Source: Deltaproteobacteria bacterium (lineage in GTDB: Bacteria > Desulfobacterota > Deferrimicrobia > Deferrimicrobiales > Deferrimicrobiaceae). From it: a stretch of DNA of 38,417 nucleotides. Each line of letters begins with the position of its first letter. Position 1 is the stretch's first letter. This document shows, one piece after another, positions 27,877 to 35,935 of the stretch. Location: NCBI GenBank assembly GCA_030668225.1, contig DAOUUI010000004.1, positions 1 through 38,417 on the forward strand, read 5' to 3'. A program made the translations under genes and the position numbers. The notes under the pieces were generated by a model. That model was not told the origin of the DNA. It did no database searches and was given only the letters and a program-made list of their open reading frames with translations.

Positions 27877-30800
27877 ATGAAGCTAAAAAGGCTTGAGCTT
27901 TTCGGATTCAAATCCTTCTACGACAAGACCAGTTTCGACTTTTCCGACGGCATCACGGCGATCGTGGGCCCCAACGGGTGCGGGAAGTCGAACATCGTCG
28001 ACGCCGTCCGCTGGGTGCTCGGGGAGCACGCCCCTTCCTATCTCAGAAGCAAGGCTCTCGAGGACGTGATCTTCGCCGGGTCGGACGCCGCGGGCCCCCT
28101 CGGAATGGCCGAGGTCTCCCTGACCTTCAGCAACGAGGACGGGGTCGCTCCTCCCGGGTACGAGTCCTTCGCCGAGGTGCAGGTTACGCGACGGACCTTC
28201 CGCGACGGGGACAGCGAGTTCTTCATTAACAGGATTCCCTGCCGGTTGAAGGACATCGCCGAGCTGTTCCTCGACACGGGGGCGGGCGCGCGCGGGTATG
28301 CCATCATCGAGCAGGGCAAGATCGTGACCATCGTGAATGCCCGGTCCGAAGAGAAGAGGATGATCATCGAGGAGGCGGCCGGGGTGGCCAAGTTCCGCGT
28401 CCGGAGGAAAGAGGCGGAGCGGAAGATGGAGAACACCCGGCAGAACCTCGCCCGGGTAAGGGATATTCTCGACGAAGTAAGGCGCCAGCTCGGGAGTCTG
28501 GAGCGCCAGGTCCGCAAGGCGGAGAAGTACAAGGTGCATAAGGATGAGCTTCGTGCTCTCGAGTTAAGGATCGCGAAGGGGAAATTCCAGGGCTTCACGG
28601 AAGAGAGGTCCCGCATCGCGGCGGACCTTTCCGCCCTGGAGAGCACGATCGGTTCCCTGCGCTCGGAACTCGCGTCCCTGGAGGCGGGACGGGAATCGGA
28701 AAGGCTGGGGCTGGCGGAGGCGGAATCCGCCCTGGGGATCCTGCGCGCCGGACACGCTGGCCTGAAGGAGGAAATCGCGCGTAAACAGGCGGAATGGGAG
28801 GGGAAGGGGCGCGAGGCATGGCAGGTGGGCGCCCTGATCGCCGAGACGAAGGAGGAAATCGCCTCCCTGGAAAGGGAAGCCGCCGAGCTTTCCCGCCGGA
28901 TCGAGGATGCGGAGGAGGCCGCTCTCAAGGGTCGGGAAGGTCTTGCTTCGTCGCGCGAACAGTTGTCGGCCCTTGCGGCGGAGGCGGAAAATGCGCAGGC
29001 CGCTTACAGCGAAACGCAGGCGATGTCCGATCAGGCGAAGTCCGACCTCATGGTGCGTGTGACCCTCCACTCGAACGCCCTCTCCGGAGCGGAGTCGGTT
29101 CAGAAACTGATGGAGGAAAACGCGAGGGCGGTAGCACGCCTGAATGACAGGATCGCGGAGGTGGAAGGCCTCTTCCGGAAGGCGGAAGAGCAGTTCGCCA
29201 GGGCGTGCGCGGAGGAAGAGGGGGCCAGGGAGGAACTGGCGTCGGCGGAAAAAATCTGGGAGGAGACGAGATCGCTCGTAGCCGAGCAGGGCGCCCGCCT
29301 CGACACGGTGACCGAGAACCGCAGGAAGACGGAGAGCAGGCTCGAGGCGACGGGCTCCCGGTTGTTCGCTCTCTCCCGGGTGCAGGAACAACGGGATTGG
29401 GCCTCTTCCGGCGTCAGGGCCGTTCTGCACCATTACCTGGGGGGCGGCAACGGCGGTGGAGAAGGCAAGCAGGGAATATTCGGGGTCATCGGGGAGCTCA
29501 TCGAAACCGACGCGCCGTACGAAAGGGCCGTGGAGGCGGTTCTTGGCGAGCGGATCCAGTCCATCGTGGTCCGGGACCACGAAGAAGGGCTCTCCGCCCT
29601 CCAGTACCTCAAGGATTCCCGTGAGGGAAGGGGCGCGTTCATGCCGGTGACGCTGCGGGCGCGGGGGGAAATCCCCCCGTACGGCGAGGAGGAGGGCGTG
29701 ATCGCTCCTCTGACCGAGGTAGTCCGGGTGCCCGTGGAGTGTGGGGACCTCGTGCGGGGCTTGCTGGGGAGCACCCTCCTCGTGCGTGATCTCCCGAGCG
29801 CCCTTCAGCTCTGGAACAGAAACGGCGTATGGAGCACCTACGTGACCCTCGAAGGGGACGTGGTCACCGCCGACGGCATCCTGGTGGGCGGTGCGCAGGA
29901 ACAGGGAGAGTCGAGAGTCCTTGCGGTGAAACGCGAGATCCGGGAGCTCGAGCAGGAGATGGCGCTCCTCTCGACCGAGTCGGCCCGCATCGCGGAGGAC
30001 GTAGAGGAGGCGAGGCGCACACGGGCGGCGCTTGAGGGAAGATCCGCGGAGATGTTCTCCCTTCGGGAAGAGCGAAAGGCGCGGTACGCCGAGGTGCAGC
30101 AGAGAAGGGCGGTGCTCGAGGTGGCGATGTCGCAGACGCGTACCAACCTCGGGTCGCTCGTCCAGGAGAGGCAGTACCTCGAGGCGGAGCTTACGCGTAT
30201 GACTGCGGAGCAAAGGTCGTCGGAAGAAGCCGCGAGGGAGTCCGGCCACGCCCGGGGGGAGGAAGAAGAGCGCGTCACGGAGCTGGTTGCCCTGAAGGAG
30301 GAGAAACGGGCCGTGATGGAGGCGGTTCGGACGAAGCTCCACGCTGCGGAGATCGAGTGGACGGGGCTCGACGAAAAGTTCCGTTCCGGGGAGGCGCTGC
30401 TCGCGAGCATGCGCGAGTCGCTGACCGGGAAGCAGGCCACGATCGAGGAGCGCAGGAAGCGCATCGCTGCGTATGAGGAGACGGCCGCCGGGCTCGAGCA
30501 AGCCGTCGAGGAGGGCCGGGGAGCGATCGAGGCAGCCGCCGTGGATCTGGCGTCAAAACAGGAGAAAATCGACCGGCATCTCGAGGAGAACGCGGCGATG
30601 TATGCGCGACTTGCGACGGTGGAGGAGGCGCTGAAGGAGAAGCATCGCCTGGAGGCTCGCGAGGTCGCCCGCGTCTCGGACCTGCGGCTTGCGGCCCAGC
30701 GCGTGGAGATGGATCTGGAGCACCTGGACAGCACGATCTACCAGAAGTACGAGATTCGCCCCTCGGAGACGGCCGGTCGGGAAGAGTCCGGGGAAGACGA

Positions 30801-31458
30801 TGACGGGGATCTGGCCGCCTGGGAAACCCGTGCCGGGGAAGTACGGGCGCGCATGGCGGCCATCGGGGAGGTGAACCTCGCATCCCTCGAGGAACACCGG
30901 GAACTTGCCGAGCGGCACGCCTTCCTCTCGTCCCAGAAGGAGGACCTCGAGAAATCCCTCGAGGACCTGGCCAAGGCCATCCAGAGGATCAACCGGACCA
31001 CGAAAGAGCGATTCTCCACTGCGTTCGACAACATCAACCGGAAGTTCCAGGAGATCTTCCCCAAGCTGTTCCTCGGAGGGCGGGCGTATCTTACGCTGGT
31101 CGACGAGGGGAATATCCTGGAATCGGGGGTAGAGATCGTGGCGCAGCCGCCGGGGAAGAAGCTCCAGTCCCTGAATCTTCTCTCCGGCGGGGAGAAGGCG
31201 CTGACCGCCATCAGCCTCATCTTTTCGATCTTTCTCGTCAAGCCCTCTCCCTTCTGCCTGCTTGACGAGGCGGACGCTCCCCTGGACGACGCAAACATCG
31301 ACAGGTTCAACTCGATCGTCCGGGAGATGTCGTCGAATTACCAGTTTCTCCTCATCACGCATAACAAGCGGACGATGGAGCTTGCCGACGTGCTCTACGG
31401 AATCACCATGGAAAAGCCGGGTGTCTCCAAGGTGGTTTCGGTGAATTTCCAATCCTGA
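27877..31458 (+). CDS. smc: Chromosome segregation protein SMC
   Basis: SMC ATPase, about 1193 residues, which with ScpA/ScpB loads on DNA and helps organise and separate chromosomes. The N-terminal head has FGFKSFYDKTSFDF and Walker A GPNGCGKSN. Two long coiled coils flank a hinge (GIFGVIGELIETDAPYERAVEAVLG...GRGAFMPVTL, about residues 530-690). The C-terminal head holds the signature LSGGEKAL and Walker B FCLLDEADAPLDDANI. The track starts at ATG 27862, but the ATG at 27877 (MKLKRLELFGFKSF) fits the family start and has AGGGG before it. ftsY follows after 19 nt, a common smc-ftsY pair. scpA and scpB are not in the window. Confidence 0.96.
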   Translation: MKLKRLELFGFKSFYDKTSFDFSDGITAIVGPNGCGKSNIVDAVRWVLGEHAPSYLRSKALEDVIFAGSDAAGPLGMAEVSLTFSNEDGVAPPGYESFAEVQVTRRTFRDGDSEFFINRIPCRLKDIAELFLDTGAGARGYAIIEQGKIVTIVNARSEEKRMIIEEAAGVAKFRVRRKEAERKMENTRQNLARVRDILDEVRRQLGSLERQVRKAEKYKVHKDELRALELRIAKGKFQGFTEERSRIAADLSALESTIGSLRSELASLEAGRESERLGLAEAESALGILRAGHAGLKEEIARKQAEWEGKGREAWQVGALIAETKEEIASLEREAAELSRRIEDAEEAALKGREGLASSREQLSALAAEAENAQAAYSETQAMSDQAKSDLMVRVTLHSNALSGAESVQKLMEENARAVARLNDRIAEVEGLFRKAEEQFARACAEEEGAREELASAEKIWEETRSLVAEQGARLDTVTENRRKTESRLEATGSRLFALSRVQEQRDWASSGVRAVLHHYLGGGNGGGEGKQGIFGVIGELIETDAPYERAVEAVLGERIQSIVVRDHEEGLSALQYLKDSREGRGAFMPVTLRARGEIPPYGEEEGVIAPLTEVVRVPVECGDLVRGLLGSTLLVRDLPSALQLWNRNGVWSTYVTLEGDVVTADGILVGGAQEQGESRVLAVKREIRELEQEMALLSTESARIAEDVEEARRTRAALEGRSAEMFSLREERKARYAEVQQRRAVLEVAMSQTRTNLGSLVQERQYLEAELTRMTAEQRSSEEAARESGHARGEEEERVTELVALKEEKRAVMEAVRTKLHAAEIEWTGLDEKFRSGEALLASMRESLTGKQATIEERRKRIAAYEETAAGLEQAVEEGRGAIEAAAVDLASKQEKIDRHLEENAAMYARLATVEEALKEKHRLEAREVARVSDLRLAAQRVEMDLEHLDSTIYQKYEIRPSETAGREESGEDDDGDLAAWETRAGEVRARMAAIGEVNLASLEEHRELAERHAFLSSQKEDLEKSLEDLAKAIQRINRTTKERFSTAFDNINRKFQEIFPKLFLGGRAYLTLVDEGNILESGVEIVAQPPGKKLQSLNLLSGGEKALTAISLIFSIFLVKPSPFCLLDEADAPLDDANIDRFNSIVREMSSNYQFLLITHNKRTMELADVLYGITMEKPGVSKVVSVNFQS

Positions 31459-31477
31459 CCCTTCCAAACGGGTCCCC

Positions 31478-32413
31478 ATGACCATCCACGAAGACAAGCC
31501 CAACGGGTCCTTCCTGTCGCGCCTCAAAACGGGTATGTCGAAGACCCGCGAGCTTCTCTTCATGAACGTGGAGGCGATCGCCCGCGGAATCGGCCCCGTC
31601 GACGAAAACGTCCTGGTGGAACTGGAGGAGGCGCTCATTCTTGCGGACGCGGGTGCCGATCTCGCCGGCGAGTACGTGGTGGCCCTCCGGGCGAAGTGGC
31701 GACGGGGGGAATTGCCGGATATTGCGGCACTTCGCCTGGAACTGAAAAAGATGATCACGAACACCCTTGCCCCCAGAATGGCCCCTATCCCGGTGGCCCC
31801 GCCCTACCCGTTCGTCGTCCTGGTGATAGGCGTGAACGGCGTCGGGAAGACAACGACGATCGGAAAGATCGCGCACCTCCTCCGGGAGGAGGGACATCCC
31901 GTCCTCCTTGCCGCGGGGGACACGTTCCGGGCCGCCGCCATCGGGCAGCTTCGGGTGTGGGCCGAGCGGGTGGGCGCCGACATCATTCATCACAAGGAAG
32001 GGTCGGATTCCTCCGCCGTCGTATTCGATTCACTCCGGGCAGCCAAGGCGAGAGGGACCCACGTCGTCCTGATCGACACGGCCGGCCGACTTCACACCAA
32101 GACGCACCTGATGGAGGAGATGCGGAAGGTCGTTCGCGTAATCGGAAGGGAGATTCCCGGCGCTCCCCAGGAGATCCTCCTCGTCCTCGACGCGACCAAC
32201 GGACGGAACGCGATCACCCAGGCGAAGACCTTCCAGGAAGTCATCGGGGTTACCGGCATCGTTCTTACCAAGCTGGACGGAACCGCCAAGGGGGGGATGG
32301 TTCTCTCGGTTACGAAAGAAACCGATGTTCCCATCCGGTTCGTCGGCGTCGGAGAGACGATCGACGACCTGAGGCCGTTCGACGCCGAAAGCTTCGCCTC
32401 CGCGCTCTTCTGA
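31478..32413 (+). CDS. ftsY: Signal recognition particle receptor FtsY
   Basis: SRP GTPase receptor, 311 residues, consisting only of the N and G domains. The long acidic A domain found in enterobacteria is absent, as in many other bacteria. The N domain four-helix bundle spans about residues 10-95. G motifs are GVNGVGKTTT (G1), DTFRAAAIGQL (G2 region), DTAGRLHTK (G3) and TKLDGTAKGG (G4). It docks ribosome-SRP complexes at the membrane SecYEG channel. It shares a transcript with smc. No clear terminator follows; hairpins in 32414-32470 (ACGGTC/GACCGT) lack a T-run. Confidence 0.96.
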   Translation: MTIHEDKPNGSFLSRLKTGMSKTRELLFMNVEAIARGIGPVDENVLVELEEALILADAGADLAGEYVVALRAKWRRGELPDIAALRLELKKMITNTLAPRMAPIPVAPPYPFVVLVIGVNGVGKTTTIGKIAHLLREEGHPVLLAAGDTFRAAAIGQLRVWAERVGADIIHHKEGSDSSAVVFDSLRAAKARGTHVVLIDTAGRLHTKTHLMEEMRKVVRVIGREIPGAPQEILLVLDATNGRNAITQAKTFQEVIGVTGIVLTKLDGTAKGGMVLSVTKETDVPIRFVGVGETIDDLRPFDAESFASALF

Positions 32414-32474
32414 CAAGATCCTTCAGAGAACGGTCCCCTCGTCCTCCGGGTGACCGTCTGCCGGTCCTTCGGCA

Positions 32475-32503
32475 TTGATTCCTCCCGGGGGACGGGGTAT
32501 CTT
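32475..32503 (+). promoter_or_regulatory. Candidate promoter for zapB-zapA
   Basis: TTGATT (32475-32480) and TATCTT (32498-32503) are 17 nt apart, each 4/6 to consensus, in the 153-nt gap between ftsY and zapB. An AT-rich run (TTACATTATCGAAAAA) follows. Moderate support only. Confidence 0.45.
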
Positions 32504-32566
32504 ACATTATCGAAAAATCTCCGGGTGGACGTGAACCCGACTGCTTACCGAGGGGGAAACAGCCAC

Positions 32567-32791
32567 ATGGCAGAGTCGTCATATTCGGTGATCGAAAAAA
32601 AGATCTCGGACCTCGCGGAAATGGTGATAGCGTTGAAAAAGGAAAAGGCGTCCCTCGCGGCCCAGTTGGAAAAAAAGGAGGCCGAAGTCAAGGATTTGAC
32701 ACGGGAGTTCGCCGAACTGACCAAGGAGAGGAACAGTATTAGGGACAAGGTGGAGACGGTACTGGCGCGCATCGAAAGCATTGAGTTATAG
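32567..32791 (+). CDS. zapB: ZapB-like cell division coiled-coil protein
   Basis: A 74-residue, almost entirely coiled-coil protein (MAESSYSVIEKKISDLAEMVIALKKEKASL...), with heptad-like Leu/Ile/Val spacing and many Lys and Glu. Its size and its place just before zapA match ZapB-type proteins that associate with the FtsZ ring through ZapA. The track begins at an upstream ATG (32450), but residues before MAESS look like translated leader; AGGGGG lies about 11 nt before the chosen ATG. Low-complexity coiled coils are hard to assign by sequence, so the name rests mainly on context. Confidence 0.75.
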   Translation: MAESSYSVIEKKISDLAEMVIALKKEKASLAAQLEKKEAEVKDLTREFAELTKERNSIRDKVETVLARIESIEL

Positions 32792-32810
32792 CGCGTGCGG
32801 ATTGTATAAT
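32781..32810 (+). promoter_or_regulatory. Candidate promoter before zapA/6S RNA
   Basis: TTGAGT (32781-32786), 18-nt spacer, TATAAT (32805-32810, perfect). The start point would fall only a few bases before the GAGGAG ribosome binding site of zapA, so the zapA leader would be very short. The same promoter could produce a long 6S RNA precursor through zapA. Confidence 0.5.
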
Positions 32811-32825
32811 TGAAGGTGTGAGGAG

Positions 32826-33107
32826 ATGGGAGAGCGGTTCAATGTGAACATCGCCGGGTATGCTCTGACCGTTACGACCGAGCGGTCGGCGGAACACATG
32901 GAGCGCCTGAGCACACTCCTGAACGAGAAGGTCCGGGAGGTTCAAAAGAGCGGCGGAACCGCCAACTATCTCCACGTGATCATGCTTGCCGCCATGAAGC
33001 TCGGGGACGAAATCCTCGAGGTTCGTGGGGAACTGGAAAAGGAAAAACTGCGTTTTGATGAAAAGAGCCAGGATCTTCTGGCGGTGCTGGACAAGGCATT
33101 GAAGTAG
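32826..33107 (+). CDS. zapA: Cell division protein ZapA
   Basis: A 93-residue ZapA protein that bundles FtsZ protofilaments. The N-terminal globular part (ERFNVNIAGYALTVTTERSAEHMERLSTLLNEKV) and the long C-terminal helix (LHVIMLAAMKLGDEILEVRGELEKEKLRF) are typical. GAGGAG immediately precedes the ATG. It is directly followed by the 6S RNA gene and a 5-formyl-THF cyclo-ligase gene, the same zapA-ssrS-fau order known in E. coli, which supports both assignments. Confidence 0.92.
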   Translation: MGERFNVNIAGYALTVTTERSAEHMERLSTLLNEKVREVQKSGGTANYLHVIMLAAMKLGDEILEVRGELEKEKLRFDEKSQDLLAVLDKALK

Positions 33108-33119
33108 GACAAATGGCAG

Positions 33120-33303
33120 GCGGCCCCTGCCGTGCGCGTGATTGGCGGGAGAGTTTGAGCCAATACAGAGAGAACGGGATCCCTTCCTGGCGCTGGTGAG
33201 CAGACCCCTTGTACGGGGAAGCCTGAAGGCGCCAACCCAGGGAACCCACCTGGTGAGAGCCAGGTTCAACTCGACTACCGACACGGCAAAGCGCAGGGGC
33301 TTT
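33120..33303 (+). ncRNA. ssrS: 6S RNA (RNA polymerase-binding regulatory RNA)
   Basis: The sequence between zapA and the 5-formyl-THF cyclo-ligase gene has the hallmarks of 6S RNA. Terminal pairing is GCCCCTG (33123-33129) with CAGGGGC (33294-33300). A GGCGC/GCGCC stem (33189-33193, 33229-33233) encloses GGTGAGC...CCCC-loop-GGGGAAGCCT, matching the conserved GGTGAGC and GAAGCC blocks of E. coli 6S RNA. The 3' side has a CCTGG/CCAGG hairpin in the bubble region. Length is about 182 nt, as expected. 6S RNA folds like an open promoter and sequesters housekeeping RNA polymerase in stationary phase. Exact ends are approximate, and no clean terminator follows (only GGCC-GCA-GGCC-TTT). Confidence 0.88.
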
Positions 33304-33311
33304 CTCGCGTT

Positions 33312-33340
33312 TTGGCGCGGCCGCAGGCCTTTCATATAGA
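33312..33340 (+). promoter_or_regulatory. Candidate promoter for the folate cyclo-ligase leader
   Basis: TTGGCG (33312-33317) and TATAGA (33335-33340), 17 nt apart and each 4/6 to consensus, lie just after the 6S RNA. Transcription from here would give a leader of about 160 nt containing the long stem described separately. Confidence 0.35.
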
Positions 33341-33373
33341 TCCGGACGGCAGGGACATCAGTTTCGTACGTTC

Positions 33374-33465
33374 GACTGCGAATAAGGTATGATCGTTGTT
33401 CCGATAGACTGAAACCTCATTCGGACCCGGTTTTTCCACGCCGGAAGCCCACCTTATTCGCGGTT
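33374..33465 (+). other. Long-range 15-bp RNA stem in the leader of the folate cyclo-ligase gene
   Basis: GCGAATAAGGT (33378-33388) and ACCTTATTCGC (33451-33461) are exact reverse complements. Four further pairs outside them (two G-U) make a 15-bp helix from 33374-33388 to 33451-33465. It encloses 62 nt that can form smaller hairpins (TCCGA/TCGGA-type and CCGG/CCGG). The structure ends about 40 nt before the ATG. It may be a cis-acting RNA or a remnant inverted repeat. I do not recognise a known riboswitch class. Confidence 0.5.
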
Positions 33466-33506
33466 CCTGCCTCCTTACGGTACTTCATGATCAGGAAGGA
33501 CGTTTC

Positions 33507-34094
33507 ATGTTCGTCGGAGAGAGGAAGGCGCACCTTCGTCTGAACGAGCGAAGACGTGTAGGTCCCGGGAATCCGGACCCGGAACGCGCCGAAAAAAGTC
33601 TCCAGGTGCAGGAGCGCTTCCTGTCGGCATTCCCGCCCGAGCCCGGCCGGAAGATCGCTTTGTATATGGCGGTGCGCGGGGAAGTCGGGACCGACAGGAT
33701 CCGCGACCGCTGCCTGGCCGCCGGTGCGTGGCTCTACTATCCCCGGATGTGGGATGATGGCAACCTTACCTTCTTCCGCCACGAGGAGAACGACGGCTGG
33801 GAGCGGGGGAAGTTCGGAATCCGTGAACCTTTCGCCCTCCCGGGCAGGGAGGGCGTCCGGAAGGGATTCGACCTGGTCGTTGTTCCCGGTCTGGCGTTCG
33901 ATGCAGCCGGGTGGCGGCTGGGACGGGGCCACGGCTTCTACGATCGCTTCCTTTCCGGTCTCGGCGGCAGGGTGGTGATGGTGGGGCTTGCCTTTTCCTG
34001 GCAGCTTGTTCCGGAGGTTCCCGTGGAAGCGTGGGACGTCCCCGTAGACGCCGTGGTCACGGAAAAGGCGGTCGTCGGGCGGGGCATAAAATAG
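33507..34094 (+). CDS. fau: 5-formyltetrahydrofolate cyclo-ligase
   Basis: A 195-residue enzyme that converts 5-formyl-THF with ATP to 5,10-methenyl-THF, rescuing folate from an inhibitory storage form. [12 protein letters not shown], the C-terminal [28 protein letters not shown] and [10 protein letters not shown] are family hallmarks; GRGHGFYDR is the phosphate/ATP loop. AGGAAGGA lies about 8 nt before the ATG. It sits downstream of 6S RNA as ygfA does in E. coli. rny begins 23 nt later. Confidence 0.94.
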   Translation: MFVGERKAHLRLNERRRVGPGNPDPERAEKSLQVQERFLSAFPPEPGRKIALYMAVRGEVGTDRIRDRCLAAGAWLYYPRMWDDGNLTFFRHEENDGWERGKFGIREPFALPGREGVRKGFDLVVVPGLAFDAAGWRLGRGHGFYDRFLSGLGGRVVMVGLAFSWQLVPEVPVEAWDVPVDAVVTEKAVVGRGIK

Positions 34095-34117
34095 ATGCAG
34101 TACGAGGGAGGCATCCT

Positions 34118-35689
34118 TTGGATACGTTCATGATCGCCATCGTTGTCCTTTCCATACTCGTCGTAGGACTTACGTTCGTGGTTTTCGCCTTGTCGTCGAA
34201 AAAGAAGTACGCGGAGGACCGGGCCCGGGAGGCTGCGGCCAAAGCCGACGATATTCTTAAGAGTGCGAGGAAGGAGGCCGAGAACACCCTCAAGGAGGCC
34301 GCGCTCCAGGCCAAGGATTACCAGCTCCAGGTGAAGCTGGATTTCGAGAGGGAAACCCGGGAACGGAAGAACGAGATCAGCCAGCTCGAGAAACGCCTCC
34401 TGCAGAAAGAGGATGTGCTCGACAGGAAGACGGAGGGGCTCGAGGCCCGGGTGCAGGAGTTCGGCAAGAAGGAGAAGGAACTCACCGAGACGGAGCAACG
34501 TCTCGAGCGGAGAGACGCGGAACTCCAGGAGATGATCCGCGGGGCGAAGGAGAACCTCGAGCGGGCCGCCGGAGTGACGGCAGAGCAGGCGAAGGATGAA
34601 CTCGTGGAAATGGTCACGGACGAAGCCAAACTGGAGGCGGGGAAGAAGATCCGCGCGATAGACGAGGAGTTCAAGGAGGAGGCGGGCCAGAAGGCGAAGA
34701 AGATGATCTCGCTGGCCGTCCAGAGGTACGCTGCCGATTACGTCGCGGAACGCGTCGTGACGGCGGTTCCTCTCCCCTCCGACGAGATGAAGGGGAGGAT
34801 CATCGGCAGGGAGGGAAGGAACATCCGCGCCTTCGAGGCGGCCACGGGGATCGATGTCATCATCGACGATACCCCGGAAGCGGTCATCCTTTCGGGGTTC
34901 AACCCCGTGCGCCGAGAGATTGCCCGGATCTCCCTCTCCCGTCTGGTCCAGGACGGCCGTATCCATCCCGCCCGGATCGAGGAAACGGTGGAGAAGGTGA
35001 CGAAGGAGGTGGACGAGATCATCCGGGAAGCCGGGGAACAGGCCCTGTTCGACCTGGGTCTCCACGGGCTCCATCCCGAACTGGTCAAGCTGATCGGGAA
35101 ACTCAAGTACCGGACATCTTACGGCCAGAACATCTATACCCACTCTCTCGAGGTGGCCTTCCTCTGCGGGATGATCGCTTCCGAACTGGGTCTTTCCGCA
35201 AAGATCGCCAAGAGGGCGGGCCTGCTGCACGACATCGGCAAGGCGGTGGATCACGAAGTCGAAGGCCCCCACGCGCTGATCGGCGCGGACCTGTGCAAAA
35301 AGTACGGCGAACCGGCCCGCGTCATCCACGCCGTCGCCGCACATCACGAGGACGAGTCTCCGCACGATGTGCTGCCCATTCTCGTCCAGGCGTCCGATGC
35401 GCTTTCCGGGGCCAGGCCGGGAGCGCGCCGCGAGATTCTGGCCAACTACCTCAAGCGTCTCGAGGACCTGGAAAAGATCGCGAAGTCGTTCCCGGGAGTG
35501 GAGAAGTCGTACGCCATACAGGCCGGAAGGGAAGTGCGCATCATCGTCGACAACCACAAGGTCAGCGACGATGTAGCCACGATGCTTGCGAGGGACATTG
35601 CGAACAAGGTGGAGTCCGAACTGTCCTACCCAGGACAGATCCGCGTTACCGTTATCCGCGAGACACGTGCCGTGGAATACGCCAGGTGA
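34118..35689 (+). CDS. rny: Ribonuclease Y
   Basis: RNase Y, about 523 residues, a membrane-anchored endoribonuclease that initiates mRNA decay. It has one N-terminal transmembrane helix ([22 protein letters not shown]), a long coiled coil to about residue 200, a KH domain ([31 protein letters not shown]) and an HD domain with catalytic [10 protein letters not shown] near the middle of the C-terminal half. I chose the TTG at 34118 because GGGAGG lies 6 nt before it; the ATG at 34130 is the alternative. ymdB follows, the same pairing as in Bacillus. Confidence 0.96.
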   Translation: MDTFMIAIVVLSILVVGLTFVVFALSSKKKYAEDRAREAAAKADDILKSARKEAENTLKEAALQAKDYQLQVKLDFERETRERKNEISQLEKRLLQKEDVLDRKTEGLEARVQEFGKKEKELTETEQRLERRDAELQEMIRGAKENLERAAGVTAEQAKDELVEMVTDEAKLEAGKKIRAIDEEFKEEAGQKAKKMISLAVQRYAADYVAERVVTAVPLPSDEMKGRIIGREGRNIRAFEAATGIDVIIDDTPEAVILSGFNPVRREIARISLSRLVQDGRIHPARIEETVEKVTKEVDEIIREAGEQALFDLGLHGLHPELVKLIGKLKYRTSYGQNIYTHSLEVAFLCGMIASELGLSAKIAKRAGLLHDIGKAVDHEVEGPHALIGADLCKKYGEPARVIHAVAAHHEDESPHDVLPILVQASDALSGARPGARREILANYLKRLEDLEKIAKSFPGVEKSYAIQAGREVRIIVDNHKVSDDVATMLARDIANKVESELSYPGQIRVTVIRETRAVEYAR

Positions 35690-35935
35690 CCCTCTGAAGC
35701 TCCGAAGTCCACCGGGGACGTTCCCGGTTTAGACACGGGCAGGGGGGGGAGCGTCCCTTCCTGACGAGGAGCGAAGTCGGATAGCGAGTGGCTAACGCCG
35801 GAGGCGCGGTGGCTCCGGCTTTTGTGGAACGTTGCCTGGCTCTGCCCGCCTTCGCTCCGACGCTGTTGCGGGAGCCAGAGGCGTCGCAGCTTCGGCGGGC
35901 TCTTAGGCATCGAATCAACGCGGAGGTGCCTCGGG
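35690..35935 (+). other. 246-nt hairpin-rich spacer between rny and ymdB
   Basis: Several helices can be drawn. GGGACG/CGTCCC encloses CCCG/CGGG; then come CTGAC/GTCGG and TAGC-gagtg-GCTA. GCCGGAG-9 nt-CTCCGGC-TTTTG (35797-35823) resembles a terminator. Last is a large imperfect hairpin, 35833-35909: TGCCT/AGGCA, GCCCGCC/GGCGGGC, then GCT-C-CGACGCT against GGCGTCG-C-AGC. GGAGCGAAG (35768-35776) is also the exact complement of CTTCGCTCC (35850-35858), so alternative folds exist. No protein gene is convincing here. It could be a regulatory RNA, a terminator plus leader, or a palindromic intergenic repeat. Confidence 0.6.
35797..35823 (+). terminator. Possible weak terminator in the rny-ymdB spacer
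   Basis: A perfect 7-bp stem GCCGGAG/CTCCGGC with a 9-nt loop is followed by TTTTG. The T-run is short, so termination is probably partial. Confidence 0.45.

Noticed and set aside
28564-30501. 645-aa minus-strand ORF opposite smc
   Set aside because: Antisense shadow of the SMC coiled-coil coding region with no recognisable motifs.
32414-32470. Terminator between ftsY and zapB
   Set aside because: ACGGTC/GACCGT and CCG/CGG hairpins can be drawn but no T-run follows.
33142-33339. 65-aa ORF after zapA
   Set aside because: Lies almost wholly inside the 6S RNA; translation has no known domain.
35822-35935. N-terminal extension of YmdB or a small protein in the rny-ymdB spacer
   Set aside because: The extension is Arg/Cys-rich and not family-like; a strong GGAGGTG precedes the internal ATG at 35936; the stretch is hairpin-rich.
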